This document shows positions 17,100 to 26,213 of a stretch of 64,000 nucleotides of DNA, one piece after another (position 1 is the stretch's first letter; each line of letters begins with the position of its first letter). The DNA comes from Chelativorans alearensis. Its GTDB lineage: Bacteria > Pseudomonadota > Alphaproteobacteria > Rhizobiales > Rhizobiaceae. Under the pieces are notes generated by a model, which was not told the origin of the DNA, did not search any database, and saw only the letters and a list, made by a program, of their open reading frames with translations. The position numbers were made by a program, and so were the translations under genes. The DNA is taken from positions 62,001-126,000 of the forward strand of contig NZ_WQNI01000004.1 in the NCBI RefSeq assembly GCF_010993735.1, written 5' to 3'.

Positions 17100-17777
17100 A
17101 TGCTGTCTACGCTGGATAGCACCACTCGCGAATCGGTCCGCTCCCATGCCTCGCACAGACGGGGAGCCGGAGAATCCGTAAAACGTTCTCTCGACGTCTC
17201 TGTTGCTCTTTTGTCGCTCGTGTTTCTGTTCCCCGCCCTTGCCATCATCTGCATTCTTCTGCTGGTGCACGACGGCTGGCCGCTGATCTATCGGCACAAG
17301 CGGGTAGGCCGCGACGGGAAGACGTTCGATTGCCTCAAATTCCGCACCATGCGCCGCGATGCCGACAAGGTGCTTCATGACCTGTTGAGCACGAGCGAGG
17401 CTGCGCGGCAGGAATGGAGCACGCAACACAAGCTGCGGCGGGACCCGCGGATCCATAGGCTTGGGCGCTTCCTCCGGATGACGAGCCTCGACGAGGTTCC
17501 CCAGTTCATCAACGTCCTGCGTGGAGAGATGAGCATCGTCGGGCCACGGCCGATCGTGGAGGACGAAATCCCCCGCTATGGCGACCGGATACACTGCTAC
17601 TTGTCGATGACGCCTGGCATCACCGGCCTTTGGCAGGTCTCGGGGCGAAGCGACACCTCATACGATTATCGTGTCGATCTCGATGCGGAATATCACCGCA
17701 CGCGCTCGCTCAATCTCGACCTGAGGATCATGTGGCGGACGGTTGGCGTGCTGCTGTTCGACCGAAACGGCTGCTGA
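17100..17777 (+). CDS. exoY: Initiating sugar-phosphate transferase (ExoY-like)
   Basis: A 225-aa enzyme that transfers a sugar phosphate (galactose in ExoY itself) to undecaprenyl phosphate, the first step of exopolysaccharide repeat synthesis. It has one N-terminal membrane segment (VALLSLVFLFPALAIICILLL) and the conserved bacterial sugar transferase core: KRVGRDGKTFDCLKFRTM, LGRFLRMTSLDEVPQFINV, GEMSIVGPRP and TPGITGLWQVSGRS. The length equals that of rhizobial ExoY. GGGGA sits 6 nt before the ATG. It has its own AT-rich upstream region of about 220 bp (16881-17099), likely with a separate promoter. Confidence 0.93.
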   Translation: MLSTLDSTTRESVRSHASHRRGAGESVKRSLDVSVALLSLVFLFPALAIICILLLVHDGWPLIYRHKRVGRDGKTFDCLKFRTMRRDADKVLHDLLSTSEAARQEWSTQHKLRRDPRIHRLGRFLRMTSLDEVPQFINVLRGEMSIVGPRPIVEDEIPRYGDRIHCYLSMTPGITGLWQVSGRSDTSYDYRVDLDAEYHRTRSLNLDLRIMWRTVGVLLFDRNGC

Positions 17778-17783
17778 GACAGC

Positions 17784-17960
17784 TCACAGGATGAAAGCGG
17801 CGAGGATGGCGATCCAGAAAACGAGACAGAAGGCGATGACGAGCCAGCGGATCGCGGCCCTGGTGCTCAGCGATCTCAGCGGCCGGGCCAGGAATATGCG
17901 GCCCAGATATGTCTCCCTTCCCGCGTTCCGCGCCATTCGTTCAATATCCGTCAAAGTCAC
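17784..17960 (-). CDS. Small membrane protein convergent with the ExoY gene
   Basis: A predicted 58-aa protein starting at a GTG (MTLTDIERMARNAG...) with GGACGGG just upstream, ending in one hydrophobic helix (WLVIAFCLVFWIAILAAFIL). The 3' end lies 6 bp from the end of the ExoY gene. Rhizobial exoX, a small membrane inhibitor of exopolysaccharide synthesis, also sits beside exoY, but I see no sequence match that would prove it. Function unknown; a 69-aa version from 17993 is possible. The rest of the gap from 17778 to 18152 holds nothing else that I can support. Confidence 0.45.
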   Translation of the reverse strand: MTLTDIERMARNAGRETYLGRIFLARPLRSLSTRAAIRWLVIAFCLVFWIAILAAFIL

Positions 17961-18152
17961 AGCCCGTCCGGCTGCCGGGCCTGTATGCACCACCGTTCAA
18001 ACGAGAATGTCTCATGCGGCTGTCCTCGAAGTGCTCCTGATGCCGAAGGCGGTGAATCAACGTCGGTTCGCGACGAAACCTATCCGATGAAAGGGCGGTC
18101 GTGAATACCGGGGAGATGAAGAACGGCTTCTACACCGACAACAGGGCAAGTC

Positions 18153-19745
18153 ATGGGGGCGGGGATAGTGGTTGAGACAAACGGGGTGAGCGCCGGAGCG
18201 GAACCAAGACGGATGTTTCGCCTGAGCGTCCCCACCATCGTTGGTGGCGGCCTCTGGACGCTTTCGGCCAAGCTCGTCTCCCAGGTAGCGCAGCTTTCCG
18301 CGTTCGTCGTCGCCGCGCGCATCCTGACGCCGGCGGAATTCGGCTTCTTCGCCTTCAGTTCTGCCGTTGCCATCTTCCTCGTGGTGCTGGCCGAGGGGGG
18401 ATGGGCCGAATTCGTTATGAAATCGGCCGATGGGGAAGGGCGCCTCGACCAGGTCACGACCATCTCGCTCGCGAGCGGTCTTCTGTTCACGATCCTTGGG
18501 TTGGGCGCCGCAGGCATTCTCTACGGCGTCTTCGACAAGGTCTGGGAGGCGTCGCTTCTGGCGCTTTTCTGTTGCTGGATACTGCCTTCGGCGATGACGA
18601 CCGTCTATGACGGGGTGCTTGTCCATCGCGGGCAATTGCACAGCCAGGCGATCATCCGGATCACCGCCGAGGCGGCGGGGCTCGCCTTGGCCGTCCTCGG
18701 GCTTTTCATAGGGTGGAATGTCTTCGCCCTCGTCGCCGGGCGGTTGGCGATGCAGCTTGTGATCCTGTGCGGCTCGATCTTCGCCGTCGGCTGGGTGCGG
18801 CCCGCCGGTCCGAGCCTGGTCGTCACGCGCGAAGTGCTACGGTTCTCAAAGCATGTCCTCGCCAACAGGCTGATCGTCTTCTTCCGCTCCTATTCGGGTA
18901 CGTTCGCCGTGGGCGGTTTTCTCGGTCTGGCCGAGGTCGGCTACTACCGGGCAGCCGAGCGCATCGTGGCGGCGTTCTACGAGCTCGTGGGCGAGCCGGC
19001 GCGTACGCTCGCATGGATCGTCTTCCGGCGCGCGCGCGATCGTGAGGACACGCAAGCGGGTAGGGAAGACGAGGTCAGGAGAGCGGGAAACATGCTGCTC
19101 CCGGTCCTTCTGGCCGTCGCTGCACCTGTCTTTCTGGGGTTGGCGCTGGTCTCCGGCAGCTTCGTCGACCTCTTGCTTGGGGAGGTATGGGCACCAGCGG
19201 CCGTGGTGGTGAGCATCCTTTCGATAAGGCAGTTGCTGCTGATCACCGGCAGCATGACCGAGCCGCTGCTTGCCATCAAAGGCAACATCCGCAGGTTAGC
19301 CCCGGTCGGCCTTGCAAACTCGCTCGTTTCCGTTGGCCTCGTCGTCGTCCTCGCGCCCTTCGGCCTGCTGGCGGTGGCATGCGGGCAGGTTCTCGCCGCC
19401 GTGGTGGCGTTCGCGACTTTGGTCTGGCTGCAAGGGCGCTATGGCGGCCTCGACTGGCATGGCGTTGTACGCGGCAGCGGTTTCGTCGCGCTCGCCGTCG
19501 CTGGGATGCTCTGTGCTATCTTTGCGCTGGGTCGGGCAATCGATCTCTCCACGCTGCCTCCCTTGGCGGCGCTGGCGCTTCAGGCGACAGCCGGTGCCGC
19601 GGGCTACCTGCTCGTCCTGCTGCTTTTGAAGAAATTCGCCGCGAGCATGCTTTCCGCCCTGGCGAGAGAGCATACCTCCGCGTCTCAGGCGGCGGGCGAT
19701 CAAGATGCGAACACCGGCTCATTGCGGGTGGAGGCAAGCCAATGA
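18153..19745 (+). CDS. Oligosaccharide flippase, Wzx/MATE-like (ExoT family)
   Basis: A 530-aa polytopic inner-membrane protein of the polysaccharide biosynthesis (MVF) superfamily, which should flip lipid-linked repeat units to the periplasm. About twelve hydrophobic segments are visible, beginning with TIVGGGLWTLSAKLVSQVA and the typical AARILTPAEFGFFAFSS. AGGGCAAG precedes the ATG. Together with the ExoY-like, Wzy-like and copolymerase proteins it completes a Wzy-dependent pathway. Confidence 0.87.
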   Translation: MGAGIVVETNGVSAGAEPRRMFRLSVPTIVGGGLWTLSAKLVSQVAQLSAFVVAARILTPAEFGFFAFSSAVAIFLVVLAEGGWAEFVMKSADGEGRLDQVTTISLASGLLFTILGLGAAGILYGVFDKVWEASLLALFCCWILPSAMTTVYDGVLVHRGQLHSQAIIRITAEAAGLALAVLGLFIGWNVFALVAGRLAMQLVILCGSIFAVGWVRPAGPSLVVTREVLRFSKHVLANRLIVFFRSYSGTFAVGGFLGLAEVGYYRAAERIVAAFYELVGEPARTLAWIVFRRARDREDTQAGREDEVRRAGNMLLPVLLAVAAPVFLGLALVSGSFVDLLLGEVWAPAAVVVSILSIRQLLLITGSMTEPLLAIKGNIRRLAPVGLANSLVSVGLVVVLAPFGLLAVACGQVLAAVVAFATLVWLQGRYGGLDWHGVVRGSGFVALAVAGMLCAIFALGRAIDLSTLPPLAALALQATAGAAGYLLVLLLLKKFAASMLSALAREHTSASQAAGDQDANTGSLRVEASQ

Positions 19746-19844
19746 GCGTACTGCGATGACCAAGCGCGGGCGTTTAATTCCGCCTCGGCCGGGCGTGGCG
19801 CGGCGGCCGATCGGAAAAGACATTCATCGAACAAGGACAGGGCG

Positions 19845-20663
19845 ATGAATATGATCTCCAAGCAAGGTGCCCGCCAGGCTCTTGCGCGCGCGGCCAGGAC
19901 CGCACGCTCGTCGCTGGCCCCTTTGCGCGCGGCACGGGGGAGGCTGCGTTTCCTGTCGCCGTTTCCCTGCCGCTTCTCGGGCGCTTACGCCACCTATGCC
20001 GAGGCGCTTGCGGCGGCCGCCGGAAGGGGGCTGGCGGGCTACGATCACGACGAGGTCGCCGACGTGGCCTTCGAGAAGATGTGCCATGTCGCGCTGTGGG
20101 ACTATCCGGTGCTTTTTTGGCTGCGCCAGTTGTCCGGCGAGGTCAGATTCCTGATCGATGCTGGCGGCCACATGGGTACCAAGTACCGCGCCTTCCGCGA
20201 CCTGTTGCCGATAACGGACGACTGGCACTGGGTGGTCTACGACCTTCCGGCCATCGTGCGCGCCGGGCGGCGGCGTGCAGAGGCGGACGGCCTGACGGGC
20301 CTGCACTTCGTGGAGCGGCTGGAGGATGCCGGGGCAGCCGAAGTCTTCCTCGGCTCGGGGCTCCTGCAATATCTCGATGTTCCCTTGTCGAACCTTCTCC
20401 GCCGGTTGCCGTGGGCACCGCGACACCTTATTCTCAACAAGGTTGCGCTGCGCGAGGGGCCGACCGTCGTCACGCTGGAGCGGATCGGCAAGGCGAGGGT
20501 GCCGTACCAGATGCGCAACGAGGACGCTTTCCTGCACGATGTGCAAAGCCTCGGCTATAGCCTCGTAGACCGCTGGTCGATCCCCTCGCTGTCGCACGTG
20601 ATCGATACGCATCCCGAATTGGGGGCGAGCGAAAGCGCCGGGTTCTATTTCAGACTGGCCTGA
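19845..20663 (+). CDS. Putative methyltransferase, TIGR04325 family
   Basis: A 272-aa protein matching the TIGR04325 pattern: GAYATYAEALAAA near residue 45, FLIDAGGHMGTKYRAF where a SAM-binding loop would lie, VFLGSGLLQYLD, then LILNKVALREGPTVVTLERIG and the C-terminal FYFRL. Members of this family occur in LPS and capsule loci and are presumed to methylate a sugar or its substituent. The SAM loop reads DAGGHMG, close to the usual D-x-G-G-S-x-G. Its end overlaps the convergent GMC oxidoreductase gene by 14 nt. Confidence 0.8.
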   Translation: MNMISKQGARQALARAARTARSSLAPLRAARGRLRFLSPFPCRFSGAYATYAEALAAAAGRGLAGYDHDEVADVAFEKMCHVALWDYPVLFWLRQLSGEVRFLIDAGGHMGTKYRAFRDLLPITDDWHWVVYDLPAIVRAGRRRAEADGLTGLHFVERLEDAGAAEVFLGSGLLQYLDVPLSNLLRRLPWAPRHLILNKVALREGPTVVTLERIGKARVPYQMRNEDAFLHDVQSLGYSLVDRWSIPSLSHVIDTHPELGASESAGFYFRLA

Positions 20664-22362
20664 GAAGCCGCTCCCGCTTGGGCCGGAGGTGGGAGCCCTT
20701 CTCGAACTGGTCCTTCAAGTGATCGGCAAGGCGGATAGCAAGCGCCACGATCATGAGCGTCGGGTTGGCGTGGCTAGCGGTGGGAAAGACCGAGCTTCCG
20801 GCGATATAGAGCCCCTCCATGCCGTGGACCCGGGCGTTCTCGTCGACGACACTGGTCGCCGGGTCGCGTCCCATGCGCGTCGTGCAGGCCGGGTGAGCCA
20901 TATCGCTGAAGGCTGCTCCGCCGAGGTCATTGCGCTGGATCCAGTCCGCCAGCCTGGGCTGAGGCAGGCCGACGCGCTGAAACTCCGCCGACATCAACTC
21001 GGCAAGCCGTGCGACGCTCGCGATCTCCTGGATCGAAATCTTCCAGTTGATGCGCGCAAGCGGCATGCCCAGCCGGTCCCGGCGGGCAGAGAGGGTTACA
21101 CGGCTTTCCGGATCCGGGCGCTGCTCGACCATGGTGTCGAAGCGGATGCCTTCGAGCCTGCGCGGCAGACCGCGCTTCAGCACCAGACGGCGGTGAAGGC
21201 CGGCGGCAATGAGCCCTGGGGACGAAAGCACCCGCCATGCGTGCCGCATCCGGTTTCCAGCCCTGCTGCGACCGAGGCGCCTCAGCGCCAGCCAAGGATC
21301 GTCCTCGGCGAGTTCCTGTACCGGATAGGCCGCGCAATTGAGCAAGCCCTCCCGCTCCTGTAGCCGCGGGCTGAGGGTGAGGCCATGCAGGTAGAACTGT
21401 GTCCGATAGCCTGATTCAAGGCCATAGAAGCCGAAGTGCCGGGCGATGGCTGCTGCTTGTTCTTTGTCGAAGCGGGCGACGACGGCTCGGGGATGGTCGG
21501 CGAGATAGCGGCCGACGATGCCAAAGCGGTTGCCGATGCCGCCGGAGGCGAGCAGCAGGCGTGGGTTCTCGATACCACCCGCGCTGAGCACCACCACATC
21601 CGCCCGCACGGATGCGTGAGAGCCGTCGAGGGAGCGAAGGTCGAGCGAGACGAGCCTTTGTCCCGTCTCGTCCGTGTTGAGATGCGTCACGGTTGCGTTG
21701 GTGAGGATCTCGATATTGGGGGCGTCGAGCTTTCCGATCTCATCGCCGAAACGCAGCGGTTCGGCGCGCTCACGCGCATGGCTGAACTGCCAGAAGAACG
21801 GGCGAAGCAGTTCCCGGTTTATCCGGAGATCGGCGGGCGGCGAGCGGAGGAGGCTGTAGAGCCCCTCGTCATAGACGTTCGGCCCGAGGTTGAGCACGAC
21901 GGCAGCCCGGTCGAGCGCGCCTGAAAGGCTCTCGCGGGCGATTGGCCATCCCGAATCTGGGACCCAGTGGCGCTCGGCGAAGTCGATCTCGTCGAAGGCC
22001 GCACATTTCCCGACCCAGGTATGGGTGCTGCCGCCGACGAGCCGGTTGCGCAGCTCGAATGCAGGGATGTCGTTGAGCCATGAAAGCTCGTCCGCATAGC
22101 CGCGGCCGGGCGCGGTGCCGCGTTCGATCGGCTCGCCGATATTGTCGACCTGGTTGAGGGCCTGTGCTCGGGGTTCGAAGCCAGCGCCGCCGCTTTCCAA
22201 AACGAGGACCCGTATCTTGGTATTGGCGAGTTCACGCGCGACCGTCAGCCCGGCCGGGCCGGCGCCGATGATCGCCAAATCCGCTTTCAGAGACGTTCCT
22301 GCAGGGATGGATTGCAAGTCGAGGATTTTCACAGCGGGCCCCGCCGAACTGGAAATTCCCAT
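20650..22362 (-). CDS. GMC-family FAD-dependent oxidoreductase
   Basis: A 570-aa flavoenzyme. The dinucleotide-binding motif is IIGAGPAGLTVARELA with the acidic end LVLESGG; a second FAD contact is GGSTHTWVG, and the C-terminus has the GMC pattern ASHANPTLMIVALAIRLAD with the active-site His and Asn. It should oxidise an alcohol, such as a sugar hydroxyl, to a carbonyl. Beside a DegT aminotransferase this suggests an oxidise-then-transaminate route to an amino sugar, which is an inference. The start is unclear: a TTG at 22398, ATG at 22362 and GTG at 22332 are all open, none with a strong ribosome site. Confidence 0.85.
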   Translation of the reverse strand: MGISSSAGPAVKILDLQSIPAGTSLKADLAIIGAGPAGLTVARELANTKIRVLVLESGGAGFEPRAQALNQVDNIGEPIERGTAPGRGYADELSWLNDIPAFELRNRLVGGSTHTWVGKCAAFDEIDFAERHWVPDSGWPIARESLSGALDRAAVVLNLGPNVYDEGLYSLLRSPPADLRINRELLRPFFWQFSHARERAEPLRFGDEIGKLDAPNIEILTNATVTHLNTDETGQRLVSLDLRSLDGSHASVRADVVVLSAGGIENPRLLLASGGIGNRFGIVGRYLADHPRAVVARFDKEQAAAIARHFGFYGLESGYRTQFYLHGLTLSPRLQEREGLLNCAAYPVQELAEDDPWLALRRLGRSRAGNRMRHAWRVLSSPGLIAAGLHRRLVLKRGLPRRLEGIRFDTMVEQRPDPESRVTLSARRDRLGMPLARINWKISIQEIASVARLAELMSAEFQRVGLPQPRLADWIQRNDLGGAAFSDMAHPACTTRMGRDPATSVVDENARVHGMEGLYIAGSSVFPTASHANPTLMIVALAIRLADHLKDQFEKGSHLRPKRERLLRPV

Positions 22363-22618
22363 GCTAGCAAACAATCCGCGATGCCCGTACTCAGCCAAAT
22401 TGCCTATAATAAATGCCTTGCTAATGGATTTGGGTACTAGCGGATAACGCGCTCGGTAAGTTGAAAGATATCATAGGCTTATTTGAATAATTCGCGTCTG
22501 CGAAATAGTCTTGAAGAACTAAGGGCGGCTCGATGGCGTGGGAGTTCATCCTGCAGGCGATAGCGATATCGACAGGCGCGCCGCCGCAACGCCACCAGGC
22601 ATTTCGGGGAAGCAGGCG

Positions 22619-23797
22619 ATGGCAAGGGTCGGGTTGCGGGAATGGTTCGCGGTCGGGCGAGTCGTGATGTCGGGACGTCTCGCCCGCTATGGCGGTGGAG
22701 GCGAGGGGCCGTTGACGCGGTTCGAGGCAGATTATTCGGAGAAATTCGGGGTCAAGCATACGCTTGCGGTAAGCAGCGGAACGGGGGCGCTGATCTGCGC
22801 ACTTGCGGCGGCCGGCGTGGGGCCGGGCGACGAGGTGCTGGTGCCAGCCTATACCTGGATCGCAACCGCCGCAGCACCCCTTGCCGTCGGCGCCGTTCCC
22901 GTGCTTGTCGACATCGACCAGACGCTGACCATGGATCCGGCCGACATCCTGCGCAAGATCACGCCGCGTACGCGCGCCATCCTGCCGGTACATATGGCCA
23001 ACATGGTCTGCGACATGGACCGGATCATGGAGATTGCCCGCAAGCACGGGCTCCTCGTCATCGAGGATGCCTGCCAGGCGGTCGGTGTCACCTATAAGGG
23101 AAGACGGGTCGGCACGATCGGTGATATCGGCGCCTACAGCTTCAACCAGTTCAAGAACATCAACATCGGAGAGGGCGGGGCCGTTGTCACCAACAGCGAC
23201 CGCTATTTCGTACGTGCGCGGATGTATCACGACGTGGGTGCGGTCTTCCGCGGCCATCTCGACAACGACAACGAGCCACACTTCCTCGGCGTGAACCTGA
23301 AGGCGAGCCAGATCCAGGGCGCGATGCTCAATGTCCAGCTCGCCAAGCTCGATCCGATGATCCGCCGCATGCGTAAGCGCTATCGGATCATGTCGCGCAT
23401 CCTGGCTTCCTCGCCGGCATTCCGGATCGGCCCGCACAACGACGTGGAGAACGCGGCCGGCCTGCACCTGATCTTCGAGAGCGCCGAGGAAGCGGAGCGC
23501 TTCGCCGGGCGCAACCGGCGCGGGGTTTACAGGCTCTACGATTCAAGCCGTCATGTTTACACCAACTGGGTACCCGTTCTCGAACAGCGTGCCACCCATC
23601 CCAAGATGAACCCCTTCGCCTGGGCCTCGCCCAGGATCGAGTATACGCCGGAGATGTGCGCACGCACGCTCGACATCCTGCAGCGCACTTGCCGCATCAG
23701 CCTCGGCGAGAACTATCCCTCGCCCCTGGCGGCTTTCCTTGCGCGGCGCATGGCGAACGGGGCCGATCCGGCGAGGAGGCTCTCCTATGCGGTATAG
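22619..23797 (+). CDS. DegT/DnrJ/EryC1 PLP aminotransferase
   Basis: A 392-aa class V-like aminotransferase of the sugar-aminotransferase family. Features are VSSGTGALICALAAAGVGPGDEVLVPAYTW, the pyridine-binding IEDACQAVG and the PLP Lys in SFNQFKNINIGEGGAV (K179). Such enzymes make amino sugars on nucleotide carriers, or aminocyclitols. GGGGAAG lies 8 nt before the ATG at 22619, so I prefer it to a GTG at 22538 whose extra 27 residues are not conserved-looking. The gene is divergent from the GMC oxidoreductase and overlaps the phosphopantetheinyl transferase gene by 11 nt, tying amino-sugar chemistry to the NRPS system. Confidence 0.87.
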   Translation: MARVGLREWFAVGRVVMSGRLARYGGGGEGPLTRFEADYSEKFGVKHTLAVSSGTGALICALAAAGVGPGDEVLVPAYTWIATAAAPLAVGAVPVLVDIDQTLTMDPADILRKITPRTRAILPVHMANMVCDMDRIMEIARKHGLLVIEDACQAVGVTYKGRRVGTIGDIGAYSFNQFKNINIGEGGAVVTNSDRYFVRARMYHDVGAVFRGHLDNDNEPHFLGVNLKASQIQGAMLNVQLAKLDPMIRRMRKRYRIMSRILASSPAFRIGPHNDVENAAGLHLIFESAEEAERFAGRNRRGVYRLYDSSRHVYTNWVPVLEQRATHPKMNPFAWASPRIEYTPEMCARTLDILQRTCRISLGENYPSPLAAFLARRMANGADPARRLSYAV

Positions 23798-24593
23798 CTC
23801 CCCCACCATTGGCCCCGATGTCATCGACATCTGGCGCTGGTCGCTCGACGTCGGGATGGACGACCTGCCGCGCTATGTGACCGCGCTCAGCGAGGGGGAG
23901 TTCGCTCGCGCCTCGCGCTTCGTGCACGAGCGCGATCGTCTGCGCTTCATCGTCGGGCGAGGCAAGCTGCGCGAGATCATCGGCCGTTATCTGCGCGTGC
24001 CCGCCAGGCGCCTCTCCTTCGCTTGCAACGCGTTCGGGAAGCCGCGCCTGGCGGCATCGCGGCCGCCGCTGCATTTCAATCTCAGCCACACCGGCGGCAT
24101 GGCGGTCCTGGCAGTGTCGGACCGGTATCACGTCGGCATCGACATCGAGAAGATCGTGCCGCTCAAGGAGGACGTGGCGGGCCACTTCTTCTCGCCCAGC
24201 GAACGCCTGGCGCTGCGCAATGTGCCGCCGGGCGGCTATCTCGAAGCCTTCTACCGGTGCTGGACGCGCAAGGAGGCGTTCGTGAAGGCGCACGGGGCGG
24301 GGCTTTCCCTGCCACTCGAGGCCTTCGACGTGTCGATCGATTCCGTTGGCGAGCCGAGGCTGCTGCGGCTCGAGGGTGATCTTGAAGCGCCCGCGCAGTG
24401 GCGGCTTCTCAACCTGACCCTGCCGGCGGGCTTCGTGGGCGCCATAGCGGCCCTGACGGCCGACAACGATATTTCGCTGCGTTATCGGGCGGATGAAGCG
24501 GCAGAAGATGTGCAGGAGGAAATGCCGCTTGCAGCGCGTGTTCTGCGAGGTTCGCCCGACAATCAGCTGCTCAACCGCGCGTCGAGAATGTAG
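23787..24593 (+). CDS. 4'-phosphopantetheinyl transferase, Sfp type
   Basis: A 268-aa enzyme that moves phosphopantetheine from CoA to the carrier-domain Ser, needed for the ACP and PCP domains encoded next to it. The family motifs are present: LHFNLSHTGG, VGIDIEKI (D119, E121) and WTRKEAFVKAHG (W159, K162, E163). GAGGAGG precedes the ATG, which lies inside the end of the aminotransferase gene. The 3' end overlaps the convergent GINT1-like gene by 31 nt. Its dedicated position supports a functional assembly line. Confidence 0.93.
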   Translation: MRYSSPTIGPDVIDIWRWSLDVGMDDLPRYVTALSEGEFARASRFVHERDRLRFIVGRGKLREIIGRYLRVPARRLSFACNAFGKPRLAASRPPLHFNLSHTGGMAVLAVSDRYHVGIDIEKIVPLKEDVAGHFFSPSERLALRNVPPGGYLEAFYRCWTRKEAFVKAHGAGLSLPLEAFDVSIDSVGEPRLLRLEGDLEAPAQWRLLNLTLPAGFVGAIAALTADNDISLRYRADEAAEDVQEEMPLAARVLRGSPDNQLLNRASRM

Positions 24594-26212
24594 CGGCCGC
24601 CGGCGGCATCGAAATGGTGGCAGCCGGCGAGGCCGGGCTTGAAGTCCGGGATGATCGTCCTGATACATGTCTCGCGATAGGTCTCGCGGCTCAGCTCCTG
24701 GATCTCCATGATATTGAGGCCATAGCCATAAATGCCGTAGGCGTTGTTCTGCGACGGCCGGAACAGGCGGCCATGGCGGGTGAAGACCCTGCCGGCATTG
24801 CGCGCGACGGTGCTGCCGATGACCACGGGATTGCGCGCATGCGGGACGACGCGCGACAACGTGGGCCCGTCGACCTCGAATGCGTGAAGTTCGCCGCAAT
24901 GATCCTCGTATGCGTGGTGGTCGGACAGATTCGACAAGAGCCACCATGTGCCTTTGTGCCGGAAGAGAGTGCTGTCGGCGGCCGAGTAGCCCTCGAGCGC
25001 GGTTGCATAGAGTTCCCATTTCAAGGGGAAATCGGTGCAGCGCCAGATCTCGATGCGTTTTTCCTGATGCGTTTCCGGCATCATGAAAATGCCCTTGCCG
25101 TTACGGAATACGAAGGGGAAGGAGAGGTGGCTTGCACTCTCTATCGCCGGGCCGAGCGGCTCTATCCCATCGTTCGTGAGCCTGCCGACGGCGATATGGG
25201 CTTTGCGGTCGCCGACAGCATAATTCTCGTAGAAGACATAGACGTCTTCGCCATGTCTGAAGAGAAAGGGGTCGGCCTTGATCGAGTCTTTCGTGGGCGA
25301 AAGTTCGACGGCGAGATGCGGATCGAAATGCTCGACGGAGCCGGCGCCGCTATAGAGCGTCCAGACGGCTGTCTCCATGCCCGCTTTTCTTCGTAGCTCC
25401 TTCGCGGCACGTGCGGCCGCCGCGCGCGCCAACCCGAGGGCATAGCGCGCGACCTCTGCCGTGCCCGGCGGGCCGGCGGGCCGAGCCGAAGCCGTGTCGT
25501 GCCCAGATGTGAGGCTTCCGGTATCGGCCAGCCGCCGTAGCTCTCTCATGAGCAGGATCACGGCCTTTTCCTTCAGGAAAGCCGAATTTCTGGCGGCGCT
25601 GAACTTTGGGTTGAAGGCGGCCGAGGCGATCTCTTCAACGGGGCCTCCTCCGCCATGATTGACGTTGAGCCCTATTTGCACCGTTGGCGCACCGGCGCTG
25701 ACCTCGGCAAAGCTGCACCAGTCCGCGGTACGGGATTTAAGATCGGCGAACGTCAACGCCCATTCTCCGTATGGGAGCGTGGCGACGAAGGCGTCTGGGA
25801 GCCCTCGGGGGACCGTGCGGAGGACAAGATCGAGGCGCAGGTCTTCCAGGGCCGGCGATCCGATCGTGTGGCCCGAACCCGCTTCGCCGAGATGGATGAA
25901 CTCGGTCCGCTGGTGGATATCTTCGAAATAACTCGGGCGATAAGCAGGCTGGCGAGCGAACAGCAAGCGGTCGACCTTTGCGACGAGGTCGAAAAGGGGC
26001 GTCGAGCGGTGTTGGCCATAGCCGCCCGGATGTATCAACACGGCCTTGAGATCGAAGCGCGGGTCGGCAAACAGCCGGTCGAAAAGCTGCAGTTCCCAGT
26101 TCTCGAAGCCCTCTTCGCTACCGACAAGGATGCCGATGCGAAGGGGAGGCCGGTTGCTTTTGCCAGTCCACTCGAGGACCGGCTGTACATAGGCCTTGCC
26201 ATTGAAGCGCAA
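24563..26212 (-). CDS. Formyltransferase-like plus GINT1-type glycosyltransferase-like protein
   Basis: A 549-aa protein with two parts. Residues about 15-270 resemble the formyltransferase fold (LRIGILVGSEEGFENWELQLFDRL) but the expected His and Asp of the active site are not evident (YGEWALTFADLK where H and D would be). Residues about 285-549 match the domain of plant glucosamine inositolphosphorylceramide transferase GINT1 (KADPFLFRHGEDVYVFYE, IFMMPETHQEKRIEIWRC, GYSAADSTLFRHKGTWWLL). The start is a TTG at 26212, two nt past the TGA of the NRPS gene with GGGGGG upstream, so translation is coupled to the assembly line. Upstream frame to 26509 is a shadow. Confidence 0.78.
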   Translation of the reverse strand: MRFNGKAYVQPVLEWTGKSNRPPLRIGILVGSEEGFENWELQLFDRLFADPRFDLKAVLIHPGGYGQHRSTPLFDLVAKVDRLLFARQPAYRPSYFEDIHQRTEFIHLGEAGSGHTIGSPALEDLRLDLVLRTVPRGLPDAFVATLPYGEWALTFADLKSRTADWCSFAEVSAGAPTVQIGLNVNHGGGGPVEEIASAAFNPKFSAARNSAFLKEKAVILLMRELRRLADTGSLTSGHDTASARPAGPPGTAEVARYALGLARAAAARAAKELRRKAGMETAVWTLYSGAGSVEHFDPHLAVELSPTKDSIKADPFLFRHGEDVYVFYENYAVGDRKAHIAVGRLTNDGIEPLGPAIESASHLSFPFVFRNGKGIFMMPETHQEKRIEIWRCTDFPLKWELYATALEGYSAADSTLFRHKGTWWLLSNLSDHHAYEDHCGELHAFEVDGPTLSRVVPHARNPVVIGSTVARNAGRVFTRHGRLFRPSQNNAYGIYGYGLNIMEIQELSRETYRETCIRTIIPDFKPGLAGCHHFDAAGGRYILDARLSS

Positions 26213-26213
26213 G

